Assembly: GCA_945915235.1 (NCBI GenBank)
Contig: CAMEEX010000001.1
Span: 1-64,000, forward strand
Direction: 5' to 3'
DNA: 64,000 nucleotides
Source of the DNA: an uncultured Clostridia bacterium
GTDB lineage: Bacteria; Bacillota; Clostridia; Lachnospirales; Lachnospiraceae
Of the stretch, positions 38,916 to 49,288 are shown piece by piece; position 1 is the first letter of the stretch; each line of letters opens with the position of its first letter. The notes under the pieces were generated by a model, which saw only the letters and a program-made list of their open reading frames with translations, made no database searches and was not told the origin of the DNA. Position numbers and translations under genes: made by a program.

Positions 38916-40505
38916 ATGCTACTAAATACAAAAACCAATAATAATTATACAGCACGTCAGTTGAAATTACCATTAGAAATTGAAAAAATTATTGATATTT
39001 CTGATCCGGTATATACTTTTTGCGAAGTTATGGATCACATTGACCTATCAGGATATTTTGTGGAAAAGAAAGGCTGCAAAACAGGTCGCCCAAGATGTGA
39101 TGCAGAAAAGTTACTCAAAGTAATACTCTTCGCTTTTATGGAGCAGGGGTTCTGTTCACTTCGTGAAATTGAGAAACTGTGCAGGACAGATATCCGATAC
39201 ATGTATCTTCTTGATGACATGAAAGCGCCATCCTTTGTTACGTTCGGAAACTTTATCCGTGATGAACTTACAACTGCAATTGAAAAAATATTTATTGATG
39301 TTAATTCTTACATTTTTAAAGCAGACAATGTTGATTTGCAACACACATATATTGATGGTACAAAAATTGAAGCCAATGCAAACAAGTATACATGGGTATG
39401 GAAGAAATCCTGTATGACGAACAGAGACAAAATGTTTACCAAAATCACAGCACTTATTAACGCCATGAACAACGATGTTTTATATCTTTTAGGGGTAAAA
39501 TTTGAAACCCGTGAAGAGTATGCAATTGAGTATTTAGAGACACTCATTGAAAAATACTCTGATATAGTCGGCCTTGATAACTCGACATTTGTTAATGGCA
39601 AAGGCCACCGCAGGAGCATTCACCAGAAACAATATGAAGAAATGGCAGGTTATATAAGCCGGTTAAAGAATTATGCCCGGCATATAGAAATATGTGGTGA
39701 ATCAAGAAACAGTTATTCAAAGACAGATCATGATGCAACCTTTATGAGAATCAAAACTGACTACATGGGAAATGACCGGCTTCTTCCGGCTTACAACATG
39801 CAAATCGCTATATGCGACGAATACATAGCAGCAGTTGATGCCAAACCTTATGCTTCAGATATGGAGTGCTTTGTTCCGTTAATGGAAAAGTTTCATGATC
39901 TCTATGGACATTATCCAAAGTATCCTGTAGCCGATGCCGGATATGGTTCTTATAATAATTATCTCTACTGCGAAGAACATGGCATGGAAAAGTTTATGAA
40001 GTTCACCATGTTTGAAAAAGAAACTAAAGATGACAAATATCACAATAATCCTTACCGAATCAGTAACTTCAGGCAGGATGAATCAGGTAATTTGATCTGT
40101 CCAAACGGAAAGAGTTTCATCTACAAATATGATAGGCATGTAAAAGGTAACAGGTATGGCAGGACAGAAGAGATTTATGAATGTGAAGATTGTACCGGCT
40201 GTCCGTATAAAGACGATTGCTGCAGGAAAGCCGGTGGAAACCGAATTGCCCGCTTGAACAGAGAATTAACGGCTATACATCGTGAAGTAATAGATAACCT
40301 TGAGTCAATACATGGAGCTCTGCTGAGAATGAATCGAAGTATTCAGGCAGAAGGAACCTTTGGAACAATCAAATGGAACAGAACCTACAAAAGATTATTT
40401 AGAAGAGGTGAGAAAGCTGTACTTTTGGAGTTCACCTTAATTTCGTGTGGTTTCAACCTGTACAAGTATCACAATAAGAAAAATCGCCAGATACGAGCAG
40501 CCTGA
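38916..40505 (+). CDS. IS1182 family transposase
   Basis: YTFCEVMDHIDLSGYF...GRPRCDAEKLLKVILFAFMEQGFCSLREIEKLCRTDIRYMYLLD...YIDGTKIEANANKYTWVWKKS...; ends SCGFNLYKYHNKK. Confidence 0.93.
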   Translation: MLLNTKTNNNYTARQLKLPLEIEKIIDISDPVYTFCEVMDHIDLSGYFVEKKGCKTGRPRCDAEKLLKVILFAFMEQGFCSLREIEKLCRTDIRYMYLLDDMKAPSFVTFGNFIRDELTTAIEKIFIDVNSYIFKADNVDLQHTYIDGTKIEANANKYTWVWKKSCMTNRDKMFTKITALINAMNNDVLYLLGVKFETREEYAIEYLETLIEKYSDIVGLDNSTFVNGKGHRRSIHQKQYEEMAGYISRLKNYARHIEICGESRNSYSKTDHDATFMRIKTDYMGNDRLLPAYNMQIAICDEYIAAVDAKPYASDMECFVPLMEKFHDLYGHYPKYPVADAGYGSYNNYLYCEEHGMEKFMKFTMFEKETKDDKYHNNPYRISNFRQDESGNLICPNGKSFIYKYDRHVKGNRYGRTEEIYECEDCTGCPYKDDCCRKAGGNRIARLNRELTAIHREVIDNLESIHGALLRMNRSIQAEGTFGTIKWNRTYKRLFRRGEKAVLLEFTLISCGFNLYKYHNKKNRQIRAA

Positions 40506-40590
40506 TAAATTTAAACTGAATATATAAAAACAGCTCATATTTCTATGGGCTTATTAAAGTACCCTAAAAATAGAATAAAATAACATAAAC

Positions 40591-40624
40591 GAGGCACTTG
40601 CCAACGAATGTGGGCAAGTGCCTC
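40591..40624 (+). terminator. IS-internal hairpin downstream of the transposase
   Basis: GAGGCACTTGCC...GGCAAGTGCCTC. Confidence 0.6.
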
Positions 40625-40694
40625 ATTTCAACGCTGTTTTTTTACAGCACCTTCTTCCTTTATCCCATAAAACATATTTCTATATAATTGCTAT

Positions 40695-42695
40695 TTAAGT
40701 CTCCTGACCACCCGCATTTCCGTTTCCGCTATTTCCACCGCCACTGGGAGGAGTCATACCGGAACTGCCGTCCGGAGGAGTCATGCTGCCATCGCCGCTA
40801 GGAGGAGTCATATCACCGTTTCCGCCCGGGAAGCCGCCGTTGCTGCCGTCAGGTCTCTGACCGCCCATGTCGTTGCTGTCGCCATCAGGTCTCTGACCAC
40901 CCATGCCGCCGCCGTTTCCGCCCGGGAAGCCGCCCATTCCCATGCCGCTTCCGTAGATGGTGCTGTCCATGGTCACTGTGGTTTCGTAGGTGCCTGCCTT
41001 GATGGTGTATGTGTTTCCGACCACGATGTCAGGTGAGCTTATGACAACGCTGCTGTAGGTCTTGTCGGACTGCCATGAGAGAAGCTCGTTTCCAGACTCG
41101 TCGAGGAGACTTATTGTCGTTCCGGCAGCCTGTGTCGTGAAGGTCACGAGGATACTTCCCTGTGTTGAGGAGGAGCCGAAGTTCTCAGCCATTCCCGATG
41201 CGCCTGCGGCAATCAAGGTTCCGCCTGTGATTGAGCTCTCGCCGTCGTAATCGAGGGCTCCGTCTGCACTTGACTCGGGACCGGATACATATATCCCGCC
41301 GCCGGATACATAGAGATTTCCGTTGGAGTCTATTCCGTCGCCGTCCGCATCGATGTAGATTGTGCCGCCGTTGATGTAGATGTTCGCATCGGAGTTGGCT
41401 GCGAAGGCGTCAGGACCGAAGCCGCCAAAGCCGCTTGAGTCTGTTCCGCCTGCGGCGTTTATGCCATCGTCGGAGGCGTTTATGTTTATTGTTCCGTCGT
41501 TTACCGTTACGGTGAGACCCTCAAGACCCTCGTAGCAGTCGGTTATATCGATATAACCATTGTTTACTATAAGGGCATCGTCGGCATGTATGCCGTCATC
41601 GCCCGTGTCTATTGTGAAGCTGCCGCCGTTTACGGTTACGTTGGAGTTGCTGTGAAGTCCGTCATCGGTGGAGTTGATTACGAAGGTTCCGGCATTTACC
41701 GTGAGGTCTCCGTCAGCCTTGAGCCCCTTGGTGCTGGTGTCGCTGTCAGTGCCCTCGGTTGTGATGTCAAAATCACCGTCCTCGATAAGGAGATAATAAC
41801 CGGCATCTATGCCGTCGCCTTCGGCGGTTATGTCAAAGGTTCCGTCTGCGATGTAAACAAAGCCTTTTGTGTCATCGTCATCATTCTCTGCATGTATGCC
41901 GTCTTTGCCGGATACGATTGTGAAGCTGCCGTCCGCTATTCTTACGCTGTCCTTGGCTGAGAGACCGTGGCTTGCGGCTGTGATGTTATAAGTGCCACTT
42001 GTGATAACAAGGTCGTCCTTTGAGACGATGCCGTGACCTGCCGCAGCGTTTATTGTGAGGCTGCCACTTCCGTTGAGCGTCAGATCGTCTTTGGAGAAAA
42101 TGACTGCGTCGATATTGTTATCGTCTATTGCGATGTACTCACCTCCGTTTGACAGCGTGTTCTCGGAGCCGGCGGCAAGCGTGATGAATACCTTGTCAGC
42201 CTTGCAGACATATATGGCTGCCGAGGTGCTGCTGTTTATGTTGGCGTTGTCGAGCACGAGCTGGATTTTCGCGCTGTCATCGGCATCAATTATAATCATG
42301 CCGTCATTTAATGTGCCCGATATAATGTACGTTCCTTCCTCAGTTATGGTTGCCGTGGAACCTGAAATCGTGACGGAATCCGAGCTGCTGCTTATGGTGT
42401 CGCCGCCAAGGACGAGCTTTACGCTTGTGCTCTCATCGTAGCCGATTTCCTTGTCGCGGTTGGTGAACATATCAGATGTGTCAACGGAGGTGACGGCAGA
42501 TATGGTGGTGGAAGTTATTTTTCCGTCTGAATTGTCAGTGATGCCCGAAGTTGTTGCCGAACTGCCTGAGCTTACTGTTGTGGAAATCTCAGTGGAGCTG
42601 CTGTCCGTGGCTGTGCTTGAATTGTTGGCACTGCACCCTGTGACCAGCATGGCTGATATCAGGGCAGCAGATAAAAGTTTGTTGTATTTAATCAT
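40695..42695 (-). CDS. Cthe_2159-like carbohydrate-binding beta-helix lipoprotein with Gly/Pro-rich C-terminus
   Basis: Lipobox LVTGCSAN; repeated GTYNITAASHGLSAKDSVRIADGSFTIVSGKDGIHAEND-type beta-helix turns; C-terminal GGNGGGMGGQRPDG / MTPPSGG repeats. Confidence 0.85.
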   Translation of the reverse strand: MIKYNKLLSAALISAMLVTGCSANNSSTATDSSSTEISTTVSSGSSATTSGITDNSDGKITSTTISAVTSVDTSDMFTNRDKEIGYDESTSVKLVLGGDTISSSSDSVTISGSTATITEEGTYIISGTLNDGMIIIDADDSAKIQLVLDNANINSSTSAAIYVCKADKVFITLAAGSENTLSNGGEYIAIDDNNIDAVIFSKDDLTLNGSGSLTINAAAGHGIVSKDDLVITSGTYNITAASHGLSAKDSVRIADGSFTIVSGKDGIHAENDDDDTKGFVYIADGTFDITAEGDGIDAGYYLLIEDGDFDITTEGTDSDTSTKGLKADGDLTVNAGTFVINSTDDGLHSNSNVTVNGGSFTIDTGDDGIHADDALIVNNGYIDITDCYEGLEGLTVTVNDGTININASDDGINAAGGTDSSGFGGFGPDAFAANSDANIYINGGTIYIDADGDGIDSNGNLYVSGGGIYVSGPESSADGALDYDGESSITGGTLIAAGASGMAENFGSSSTQGSILVTFTTQAAGTTISLLDESGNELLSWQSDKTYSSVVISSPDIVVGNTYTIKAGTYETTVTMDSTIYGSGMGMGGFPGGNGGGMGGQRPDGDSNDMGGQRPDGSNGGFPGGNGDMTPPSGDGSMTPPDGSSGMTPPSGGGNSGNGNAGGQET

Positions 42696-42710
42696 GGTGA
42701 AAACTCCTTT

Positions 42711-43406
42711 CTATAACATTATAGCCTGGTTGTCCTGCTTGGATACCGTGATCTCGAGATTGCCGTTTCTGCAACGGAGCTTGTTTATCATCTCTTTTAC
42801 CGATGCGTTTCCAAGAAGGGTGATGTTGTAGGTAAGCCTGAACATGCTTCCCATGTTGGTTGTCTTGACCTGAACGAGTTCAAATTCCGATGTGTAGTCC
42901 TTGAATATCTCCTCGAAAACCTCGTCATAGTCGAGATCCTCAGGGATTGTGATGTGAAGTGTCTTGTAGAGTGAGCCTCTGCCCTTGCTCTTTCTCTCAA
43001 TCTCAGTGTAGATTATGAAGATAACCGCCATAATTACCGAGAAAAGTATTGCATATGCGAGGTAGCCCATTCCTGTGATAAGTCCGGCAGCCATCGCGAG
43101 GAAGATTGCACCGATTTCCTTTGCAGAGCCCGGGGCTGAACGGAAGCGGACGAGCGAGAAGGCTCCGGCTACAGCTACACCTGCGCCGACATTTCCGTTT
43201 ACCATCATTATGACCATGCACACGGTAGCCGGGAGAAGTGCGAGTGTTACGACGAAGCTCTTGGAGCTTCTTGTGCGGTAAATGTACATTCCGGCAAAAA
43301 TCAAACCGATTAAAAGAGCTGTTCCGATGCACAGGAAAAAGTCTGTGACGGATATTACATTTGTCAAATCTGAGTCGAAAATTCCTTTAAATATATTGTT
43401 AAGCAT
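42711..43406 (-). CDS. DUF4956 membrane protein
   Basis: Multi-TM, GNVGAGVAVAGAFSLVRFRSAPGSAKEIGAIFLAMAAGLITGMGYL. Confidence 0.88.
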   Translation of the reverse strand: MLNNIFKGIFDSDLTNVISVTDFFLCIGTALLIGLIFAGMYIYRTRSSKSFVVTLALLPATVCMVIMMVNGNVGAGVAVAGAFSLVRFRSAPGSAKEIGAIFLAMAAGLITGMGYLAYAILFSVIMAVIFIIYTEIERKSKGRGSLYKTLHITIPEDLDYDEVFEEIFKDYTSEFELVQVKTTNMGSMFRLTYNITLLGNASVKEMINKLRCRNGNLEITVSKQDNQAIML

Positions 43407-44121
43407 AATTAATCTCTCCTAAATTCTTATTATAGTGTTTCATATCCTTGTAGGCTGCGCCGTACTTGGAAAATGAAGTTTTGTATATTTTCTGTTCCGT
43501 GAGGAAATCCGTCATCCACATCGGTATGCCGCCGGGGGTCTTGATTTCCATGAGCACCTGATTTTTGGCAATCAGCGGGGCTCCGTATACCGCGCTGGTG
43601 AGTGACACGTCGTCGTCGCGATAGAGAATGTTCTCATCGAAGGTGACTCTGAAATCGCTTCCGTCCGTCGAGTAGAATGCCTCGCGCTCGTAGCTTAGGA
43701 ATACTGCCGGTCTCAAAGTCTGGTAATAGCTGCAAAAATAATTGATTTCGTCGGCAATCTGTGATTTGACCGGAAGCGGGTGGTGCGCTGCAATGGCGTC
43801 CATCGTCGCGTCAAGCGGAAGAACAAGCCTTCTTTTATAAACCACCGATTTGTATTTTTTCTTCAATTCTAAGAATACGTTGTCGCTGCCGGATACATGA
43901 CTGTAGCTTCTCACTCTCAATTTTTCCTTGTATGGAGGACCCTCGATGGAGTGCCTTGCCAGTCTGTAATTGTCTGTATCAAAGTAGATATTTCTTATTG
44001 TCGTGTGTCCGTATTTGTCGAGCTCCATATGTCCCTTCATAACCTTCAGGAGTAAATCTTTCTGCTCCCTGGTCATAAGGTACTTTAGCTCATATCTTTT
44101 GAACACGGTCTGAACTGCCAT
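43399..44121 (-). CDS. VTC/polyphosphate polymerase-domain protein
   Basis: FKRYELKYLMTREQKDLLLKVMKGHM, YFDTDNYRLARHSIEGPPYKEKLRVRSY, ELKKKYKSVVYKRR. Confidence 0.9.
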   Translation of the reverse strand: MAVQTVFKRYELKYLMTREQKDLLLKVMKGHMELDKYGHTTIRNIYFDTDNYRLARHSIEGPPYKEKLRVRSYSHVSGSDNVFLELKKKYKSVVYKRRLVLPLDATMDAIAAHHPLPVKSQIADEINYFCSYYQTLRPAVFLSYEREAFYSTDGSDFRVTFDENILYRDDDVSLTSAVYGAPLIAKNQVLMEIKTPGGIPMWMTDFLTEQKIYKTSFSKYGAAYKDMKHYNKNLGEINYA

Positions 44122-44364
44122 ATAAACCACCTCTTTTATTTTGTTATGTATGTGCTTTGTTCTTTGTATGAGATGAGTTTAATGCCCGAACCCTAAATGA
44201 ACTTAAAAATTATTTAAAGTTTTTGTAAAATGCAGAAAAATTTATGCGGGGGTATGTCATAAATCGTGCTTGAAATATGAACAGGTTGAATTTATTATAT
44301 TGTCATAAAAGCACGTTTTTCATTACTATTTGTGCCGCTTCTCGGCGGCGGAATGGAGATTTAT

Positions 44365-45060
44365 ATGAGACTTCTTCTTGCGGAGGACGAGAAATCGCTC
44401 TCCAGGGCAGTCAAGGCGATACTTGAAAAAAATAATTTTTCCGTGGACGCGGTGTATGACGGCGTGGAGGCGCTGGAATATCTCGAGACCGGGAACTATG
44501 ACGGTGTGATAATGGATGTGATGATGCCGCGCATGGACGGTATAACGGCGTTAAAGAAGCTGCGCGCGGCCGGCAGTATGGTTCCGGTGCTGGTGCTCAC
44601 GGCAAAATCGGAGATTGACGACAAGGTGGAGGGGCTTGACAGCGGAGCTAACGATTATCTGATCAAGCCGTTTGACACGAAGGAGCTCTTAGCACGCATA
44701 AGGGCTATGACTAGGAATGCCGGCGCGGGCATGCACGCCGACTCATCAATGCATGTTGGCAATATAACGCTCGACACGGCAAGCTATGAGCTCTCATCGC
44801 CGTCGGGCTCCTACAAGCTCGCGAACAAGGAGTTCCAGATGATGGAGATGATGATGGCAAACCCGAAGCAGCTCATTTCCACGGAGCGCTTCATGGAGAA
44901 GATATGGGGATACGACAGCGAGGCTGAGATTAACGTGGTGTGGGTGTACATCTCTTATTTAAGGAAGAAACTCGATGCGCTTGACGCGGATATTCAGATA
45001 AAGGCAACGCGGAATGCCGGGTATTCACTTGAGGAAAAGGGAGAACGCAAAGGAAAGTAA
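44365..45060 (+). CDS. OmpR-family response regulator
   Basis: MRLLLAEDEKSLSRAVKAIL...DGVIMDVMMPRMDG...LVLTAKSEIDDKVEGLDSGANDYLIKPF + winged helix. Confidence 0.96.
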   Translation: MRLLLAEDEKSLSRAVKAILEKNNFSVDAVYDGVEALEYLETGNYDGVIMDVMMPRMDGITALKKLRAAGSMVPVLVLTAKSEIDDKVEGLDSGANDYLIKPFDTKELLARIRAMTRNAGAGMHADSSMHVGNITLDTASYELSSPSGSYKLANKEFQMMEMMMANPKQLISTERFMEKIWGYDSEAEINVVWVYISYLRKKLDALDADIQIKATRNAGYSLEEKGERKGK

Positions 45061-45082
45061 CGGATATAAAAGAGGAGCTGCC

Positions 45083-46363
45083 ATGATTAAAAAACTTCGC
45101 AGAAAGCTTGTTGCAGTGGCGATGCTGTCGCTGTTTATTGTACTTCTTATTATAATAGGAACGGTAAATATTTTAAACTATACGAGAATGGTTGACGATG
45201 CACAGCGGACCATCAATATCTTGAAGGAGAATGACGGAAGCTTTCCAAAACCGGACATGACGCCGGGGCATGACAAGGATATATTTAAGGGAATGTCACC
45301 TGAGGCGCCGTATGAGAGTAGATATTTTTCCGTGTTGATGGACGCAAACGGGAATGTCAGCACCATAGACACGGGAAAGATTGCCGGGACGGACACCGAC
45401 GAGGCGGCGGAGTATGCTGCGAGAGTCTTAGACAGCGGCAGGGCGGCAGGCTTTATGGGGCAGTACAGGTTCGCGGTCAAGGACAAGGATAGCGGGACGC
45501 TCATAATATTTCTGTACTGCGGTAGGGAAATCTCCAATTTCCGCTCGGTGCTGTTGATAAGTGTCGGGATATCGCTTGCCGGAATGTTGGCTGTATTTCT
45601 CCTGCTTGTATTTTTCTCGGGAAGGATTGTGAAGCCGGTCAGCGAGAGCTACGAGAAGCAGAAGCGTTTTATAACCGATGCGGGGCACGAGATTAAGACA
45701 CCGTTGACCATAATTGACGCCGACGCGCAGCTTGTGGAGTTAGACTGCGGCGAGAATGAGTGGCTCGACGACATAAAGAAGCAGACGAAGAGACTGACGG
45801 CTCTCACCAATGACCTCATCTACCTTGCGAAGATGGAGGAGGGACAGAAAAATACCGTAAAAATAGAGTTCCCGCTGTCGGATATTGTTGAGGAGACTGC
45901 GGACTCGTTCAGGGCGCGCGCCATCAATGAGGGCAAGAGCCTTGAGATAAATATACAGCCCGGAATATCCTACTGCGGCGACGAGAAGGCGGTAAGACAG
46001 CTCGTATCGATACTTGTGGACAATGCGGTAAAATACGCTGACAGCGAAGGAAACATAAAAGTAAGCTTGACCAGCGCGGGCACGAAGCGGGCGGATACGT
46101 CAAAACAGGCAGCCACAGCTAAGCCGTCCGGTACATCGCGCTCTGTGAAGCTGGAGGTCTACAACACCTGTGAGCATATCGAGGCTGAGAGCGTGAAGCA
46201 TCTTTTCGACCGCTTCTACAGGGCGGAGCAGTCGCACAATTCGCAGACGGGCGGCTATGGAATAGGGCTTTCCGTGGCTAAGGCGGTTGTGGAGGCGCAC
46301 AGGGGAAAGATAAGCGCGTATACGCAGGACGGGAAGTCACTTAGGATAACGGTGGTTATGTGA
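45083..46363 (+). CDS. Sensor histidine kinase
   Basis: FITDAGHEIKTPLTIIDADAQL, DNAVKYA, GGYGIGLSVAKAVVEAHRGKI. Confidence 0.95.
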   Translation: MIKKLRRKLVAVAMLSLFIVLLIIIGTVNILNYTRMVDDAQRTINILKENDGSFPKPDMTPGHDKDIFKGMSPEAPYESRYFSVLMDANGNVSTIDTGKIAGTDTDEAAEYAARVLDSGRAAGFMGQYRFAVKDKDSGTLIIFLYCGREISNFRSVLLISVGISLAGMLAVFLLLVFFSGRIVKPVSESYEKQKRFITDAGHEIKTPLTIIDADAQLVELDCGENEWLDDIKKQTKRLTALTNDLIYLAKMEEGQKNTVKIEFPLSDIVEETADSFRARAINEGKSLEINIQPGISYCGDEKAVRQLVSILVDNAVKYADSEGNIKVSLTSAGTKRADTSKQAATAKPSGTSRSVKLEVYNTCEHIEAESVKHLFDRFYRAEQSHNSQTGGYGIGLSVAKAVVEAHRGKISAYTQDGKSLRITVVM

Positions 46364-46400
46364 ACGCAGCAATAGTAGAGATTTTGGAGGTGAATTGCGA

Positions 46401-47984
46401 ATGGGAATATACTTTAATCCGGGAAATGAAAGCTTTACACAGGCTAAAAACAGTATAATTTATGTTGACAAGACGATGTTACTTGATTTTCTTAACAAGA
46501 GGTTGTCCACAGAAGATAAGTGTATTGCCGTGAGCCATGCCAGACGTTTTGGCAAATCACATGCGGCAGGCATGATTGATGCCTATTATAGTCTTGGATG
46601 TGACTCTGCAGGACTTTTTGAGGATACCAAGATTGCTTCTGATAAAGGCTATAAGAAGTATATGAACAAATATAATGTAATACACCTTGACATATCATCT
46701 TTTTGGGATAATTTTAAGGATAATATTATTGAGAAAATTGAGGATTATATTTATGAAGATTTCAAGGCTTCTTTTGGCGATACCCTCAATTACGAATACA
46801 ACCTTAGTTATAACCTTATGAAAATATATCAAAGTACCAAAGTTCCGTTTATCATCATTATCGATGAATGGGATTGTATAATAAGAAATAGCCGGAATGA
46901 TGAATTGGTTCATAGGTATTTGCAGTTTCTTCATTCATTGTTCAAATCAGAGGAGTCAAAATCTTTCTTAGCATTGGCATACGTCACCGGTATTCTGCCT
47001 ATCAAGAAGATAAAGGATGAGTCGGCTCTTAATAATTTTAGAGAGTACACAATGCTTAAATCAAAGCCTATTACAGAGTATTATGGCTTTACGGAAGATG
47101 AAGTAAAAGCCTTATGCATACAACACAATATGGATTTTGAAAGTACAAAAGCATGGTATAATGGTTATCTGATAGATGGGATACACATGTATAATCCTAA
47201 CTCTGTATCTATGGCTATAAATAACCATGATTTTGATTCATATTGGAGGAATACTTCATCTTTTGCATCAATCAATACATTTATTACCATGAATTATGCG
47301 GGGCTTAAAGATGACATTATGTCAATGTTATCCGGCAAAATGGTAAGGGTAAATACTAATACCTTTAAAAATGATTTTTCAACAATAGCATCTAAAGATG
47401 ATGCGTTGACGGCACTTATCCATCTGGGATATCTGGGATATGATGCAGACAGAAAGAAAGCTTTTGTGCCAAATTACGAGGTGGCAACGGCGTTTGAAGC
47501 AGCACTACAGACAGGTGAATGGTCAGAGATAGCCAGGGCAATTTCAACATGTGATGAACTGTTAGATGAGACAATCGAAGGCAATTCAGAGAGGGTTGCA
47601 CAACTTATTGAGCTTGCCCATGATACCTACACTTCCGTATTGAAATATAATGATGAAAATTCACTTAGCTGTGTTCTCACGATGGCGTATTTTACTGCTC
47701 CGGCATATTACAATATTATTCGAGAAATGCCGGCAGGAAAAGGCTTTGCCGATTTTGCATTTATTCCGAGAGCTAATGCGGGATATAGACCGGCAATGAT
47801 TGTAGAGTTAAAATATAATCAGTCAGCGGACACAGCCATAAAACAGATAAAAGATAACCGATATCAAGGCGCATTGGCAAACTACAGTGATAAAATCCTG
47901 CTTGTGGGTATTAACTACGATTCCGATGGAAAAGATAAAAAACATCATACCTGTATAATAGAAGAATATGTAAAAGCACAATAA
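46401..47984 (+). CDS. AAA-ATPase-like/PD-(D/E)XK nuclease superfamily protein
   Basis: YVDKTMLLDFLNKRLSTEDKCIAVSHARRFGKSHAAGMIDAYYS...; C-terminal GYRPAMIVELKYNQSADTAIKQIKDNRY. Confidence 0.88.
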   Translation: MGIYFNPGNESFTQAKNSIIYVDKTMLLDFLNKRLSTEDKCIAVSHARRFGKSHAAGMIDAYYSLGCDSAGLFEDTKIASDKGYKKYMNKYNVIHLDISSFWDNFKDNIIEKIEDYIYEDFKASFGDTLNYEYNLSYNLMKIYQSTKVPFIIIIDEWDCIIRNSRNDELVHRYLQFLHSLFKSEESKSFLALAYVTGILPIKKIKDESALNNFREYTMLKSKPITEYYGFTEDEVKALCIQHNMDFESTKAWYNGYLIDGIHMYNPNSVSMAINNHDFDSYWRNTSSFASINTFITMNYAGLKDDIMSMLSGKMVRVNTNTFKNDFSTIASKDDALTALIHLGYLGYDADRKKAFVPNYEVATAFEAALQTGEWSEIARAISTCDELLDETIEGNSERVAQLIELAHDTYTSVLKYNDENSLSCVLTMAYFTAPAYYNIIREMPAGKGFADFAFIPRANAGYRPAMIVELKYNQSADTAIKQIKDNRYQGALANYSDKILLVGINYDSDGKDKKHHTCIIEEYVKAQ

Positions 47985-47985
47985 C

Positions 47986-48029
47986 AAAAATGTGGTAACT
48001 GAAAAATGGTTTTCAGTTACCACATTTTT
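47986..48029. terminator. Bidirectional terminator between convergent genes
   Basis: AAAAATGTGGTAACTGAAAA...TTTTCAGTTACCACATTTTT. Confidence 0.88.
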
Positions 48030-48031
48030 AT

Positions 48032-49162
48032 TTACTTATTCAATCTAAGCATTTCCGTATAAGCGAGAAGGAATGGTCCCACTCCCTTAGCGTCGTCCTT
48101 CACAACTGGCTCGGACATATAGTAGTCGAAGGTTCCGGAGCGCATCTGCTTGCCGCCGAGTCCTGCCACGAGGCAGATACCGCCGAGGTGCATCTCGCCG
48201 TTCTCGTCGGAGGAGAGATACTTGTCGCACACGCCGTTGAATGCCTTCACGCCGTACTCGCGGTAGCTTTCAGGAAGGTAGCCGAGGCGCACACCCTTTA
48301 AGAGCGCGTAAGCCATGATGGAGCTTCCGCTTGTCTCGAGATAGTTAGGAGCGAGCCTGCCGTAGTTTACAACCTGATACCACATGCCGCTCTCGTCCTG
48401 ATACTTTAACATGGCTTCCATGAGGTCTGTGAAAGTGCTCTTTAAAAATTCGGTGTCGGCACAGTCAGGGTCAGCCTTGTCGATGGTGTCAAGAAGTGCC
48501 ATCGAATACCAGCCGAGTGCGCGAAGCCAGAAGTTTTGTGACAGACCTGTAACAGGGTCACACCAGAACATCTCGCGTGAGTGGTCATACGCATGCTTGT
48601 AAAGACCGGTCATAGGGTCCTTCATATTCTTTACCACGTTTCTGAACTGGAGGAAAATGTCATCGTAGTTCTTCTTATCGTTAAAACGTGTCTCATACTC
48701 CATGTAGAACGGCTGGCACATATACAGACCGTCAAGCCATACCTGGTTAGGGTAGATGTTCTTGTGCCAGAAGCTTCCCTCAGCTGTGCGCGGCATGAGC
48801 TTAATCTGGCTGTAGATGAGGTCTATAGCCTTGCGGTACTTCTCCTTGCCTGTGAGGTCGTACAGCTCGAAGAGAGTCTTTCCGGCATTCACATTGTCGA
48901 TGTTGAGCTCGGATACATCATAGCCGTCAATCGTTCCGTCGTCGTGAACGCGGTAGTCGATGAATGCATCGGCAAAATCAAAATATTCCTGTTTCTTTGT
49001 GATGGAGTACATCTCAAGGAGGGCTTTAATCATACACCCGTCGATATAGTTCCATGTGGATTTAAGTCCCTGCAAAATCTTTTCTATATTCCAGATAGGT
49101 CTGTCAGGTGTGCTCTTTGTCAAGAGCTCTTCTATGTACCTGTCTATTACACTATAATCCAT
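48032..49162 (-). CDS. GH105 unsaturated rhamnogalacturonyl hydrolase
   Basis: YteR-like FWLRALGWYSMALLDTID...MWYQVVNYGRLAPNYLETSGSSIMAYALLKGVRLGYLP. Confidence 0.92.
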   Translation of the reverse strand: MDYSVIDRYIEELLTKSTPDRPIWNIEKILQGLKSTWNYIDGCMIKALLEMYSITKKQEYFDFADAFIDYRVHDDGTIDGYDVSELNIDNVNAGKTLFELYDLTGKEKYRKAIDLIYSQIKLMPRTAEGSFWHKNIYPNQVWLDGLYMCQPFYMEYETRFNDKKNYDDIFLQFRNVVKNMKDPMTGLYKHAYDHSREMFWCDPVTGLSQNFWLRALGWYSMALLDTIDKADPDCADTEFLKSTFTDLMEAMLKYQDESGMWYQVVNYGRLAPNYLETSGSSIMAYALLKGVRLGYLPESYREYGVKAFNGVCDKYLSSDENGEMHLGGICLVAGLGGKQMRSGTFDYYMSEPVVKDDAKGVGPFLLAYTEMLRLNK

Positions 49163-49211
49163 AACTTTCCTCCATGTTTTGTTATTTATGCAATATTATA
49201 AATGAAAATGC

Positions 49212-49251
49212 CATCTAAAACAATGAGCAATTATACTCATTGTTTCAGATG
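49212..49251 (-). terminator. Terminator of the YhgE/Pip operon
   Basis: CATCTaAAACAATGAG...CTCATTGTTTcAGATG, T-run on the minus strand. Confidence 0.65.
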
Positions 49252-49288
49252 ACAAAAAAACTTGTATTTTTAAGTGCCGGAACTGGTT

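Larger units (their letters stand above)
38827..40662 (+). mobile_element. IS1182-family insertion sequence
   Basis: Terminal inverted repeats taaaggaagaaggGgctgtaaaaaaac / gtttttttacagcAccttcttccttta flank the transposase ORF. Confidence 0.88.
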
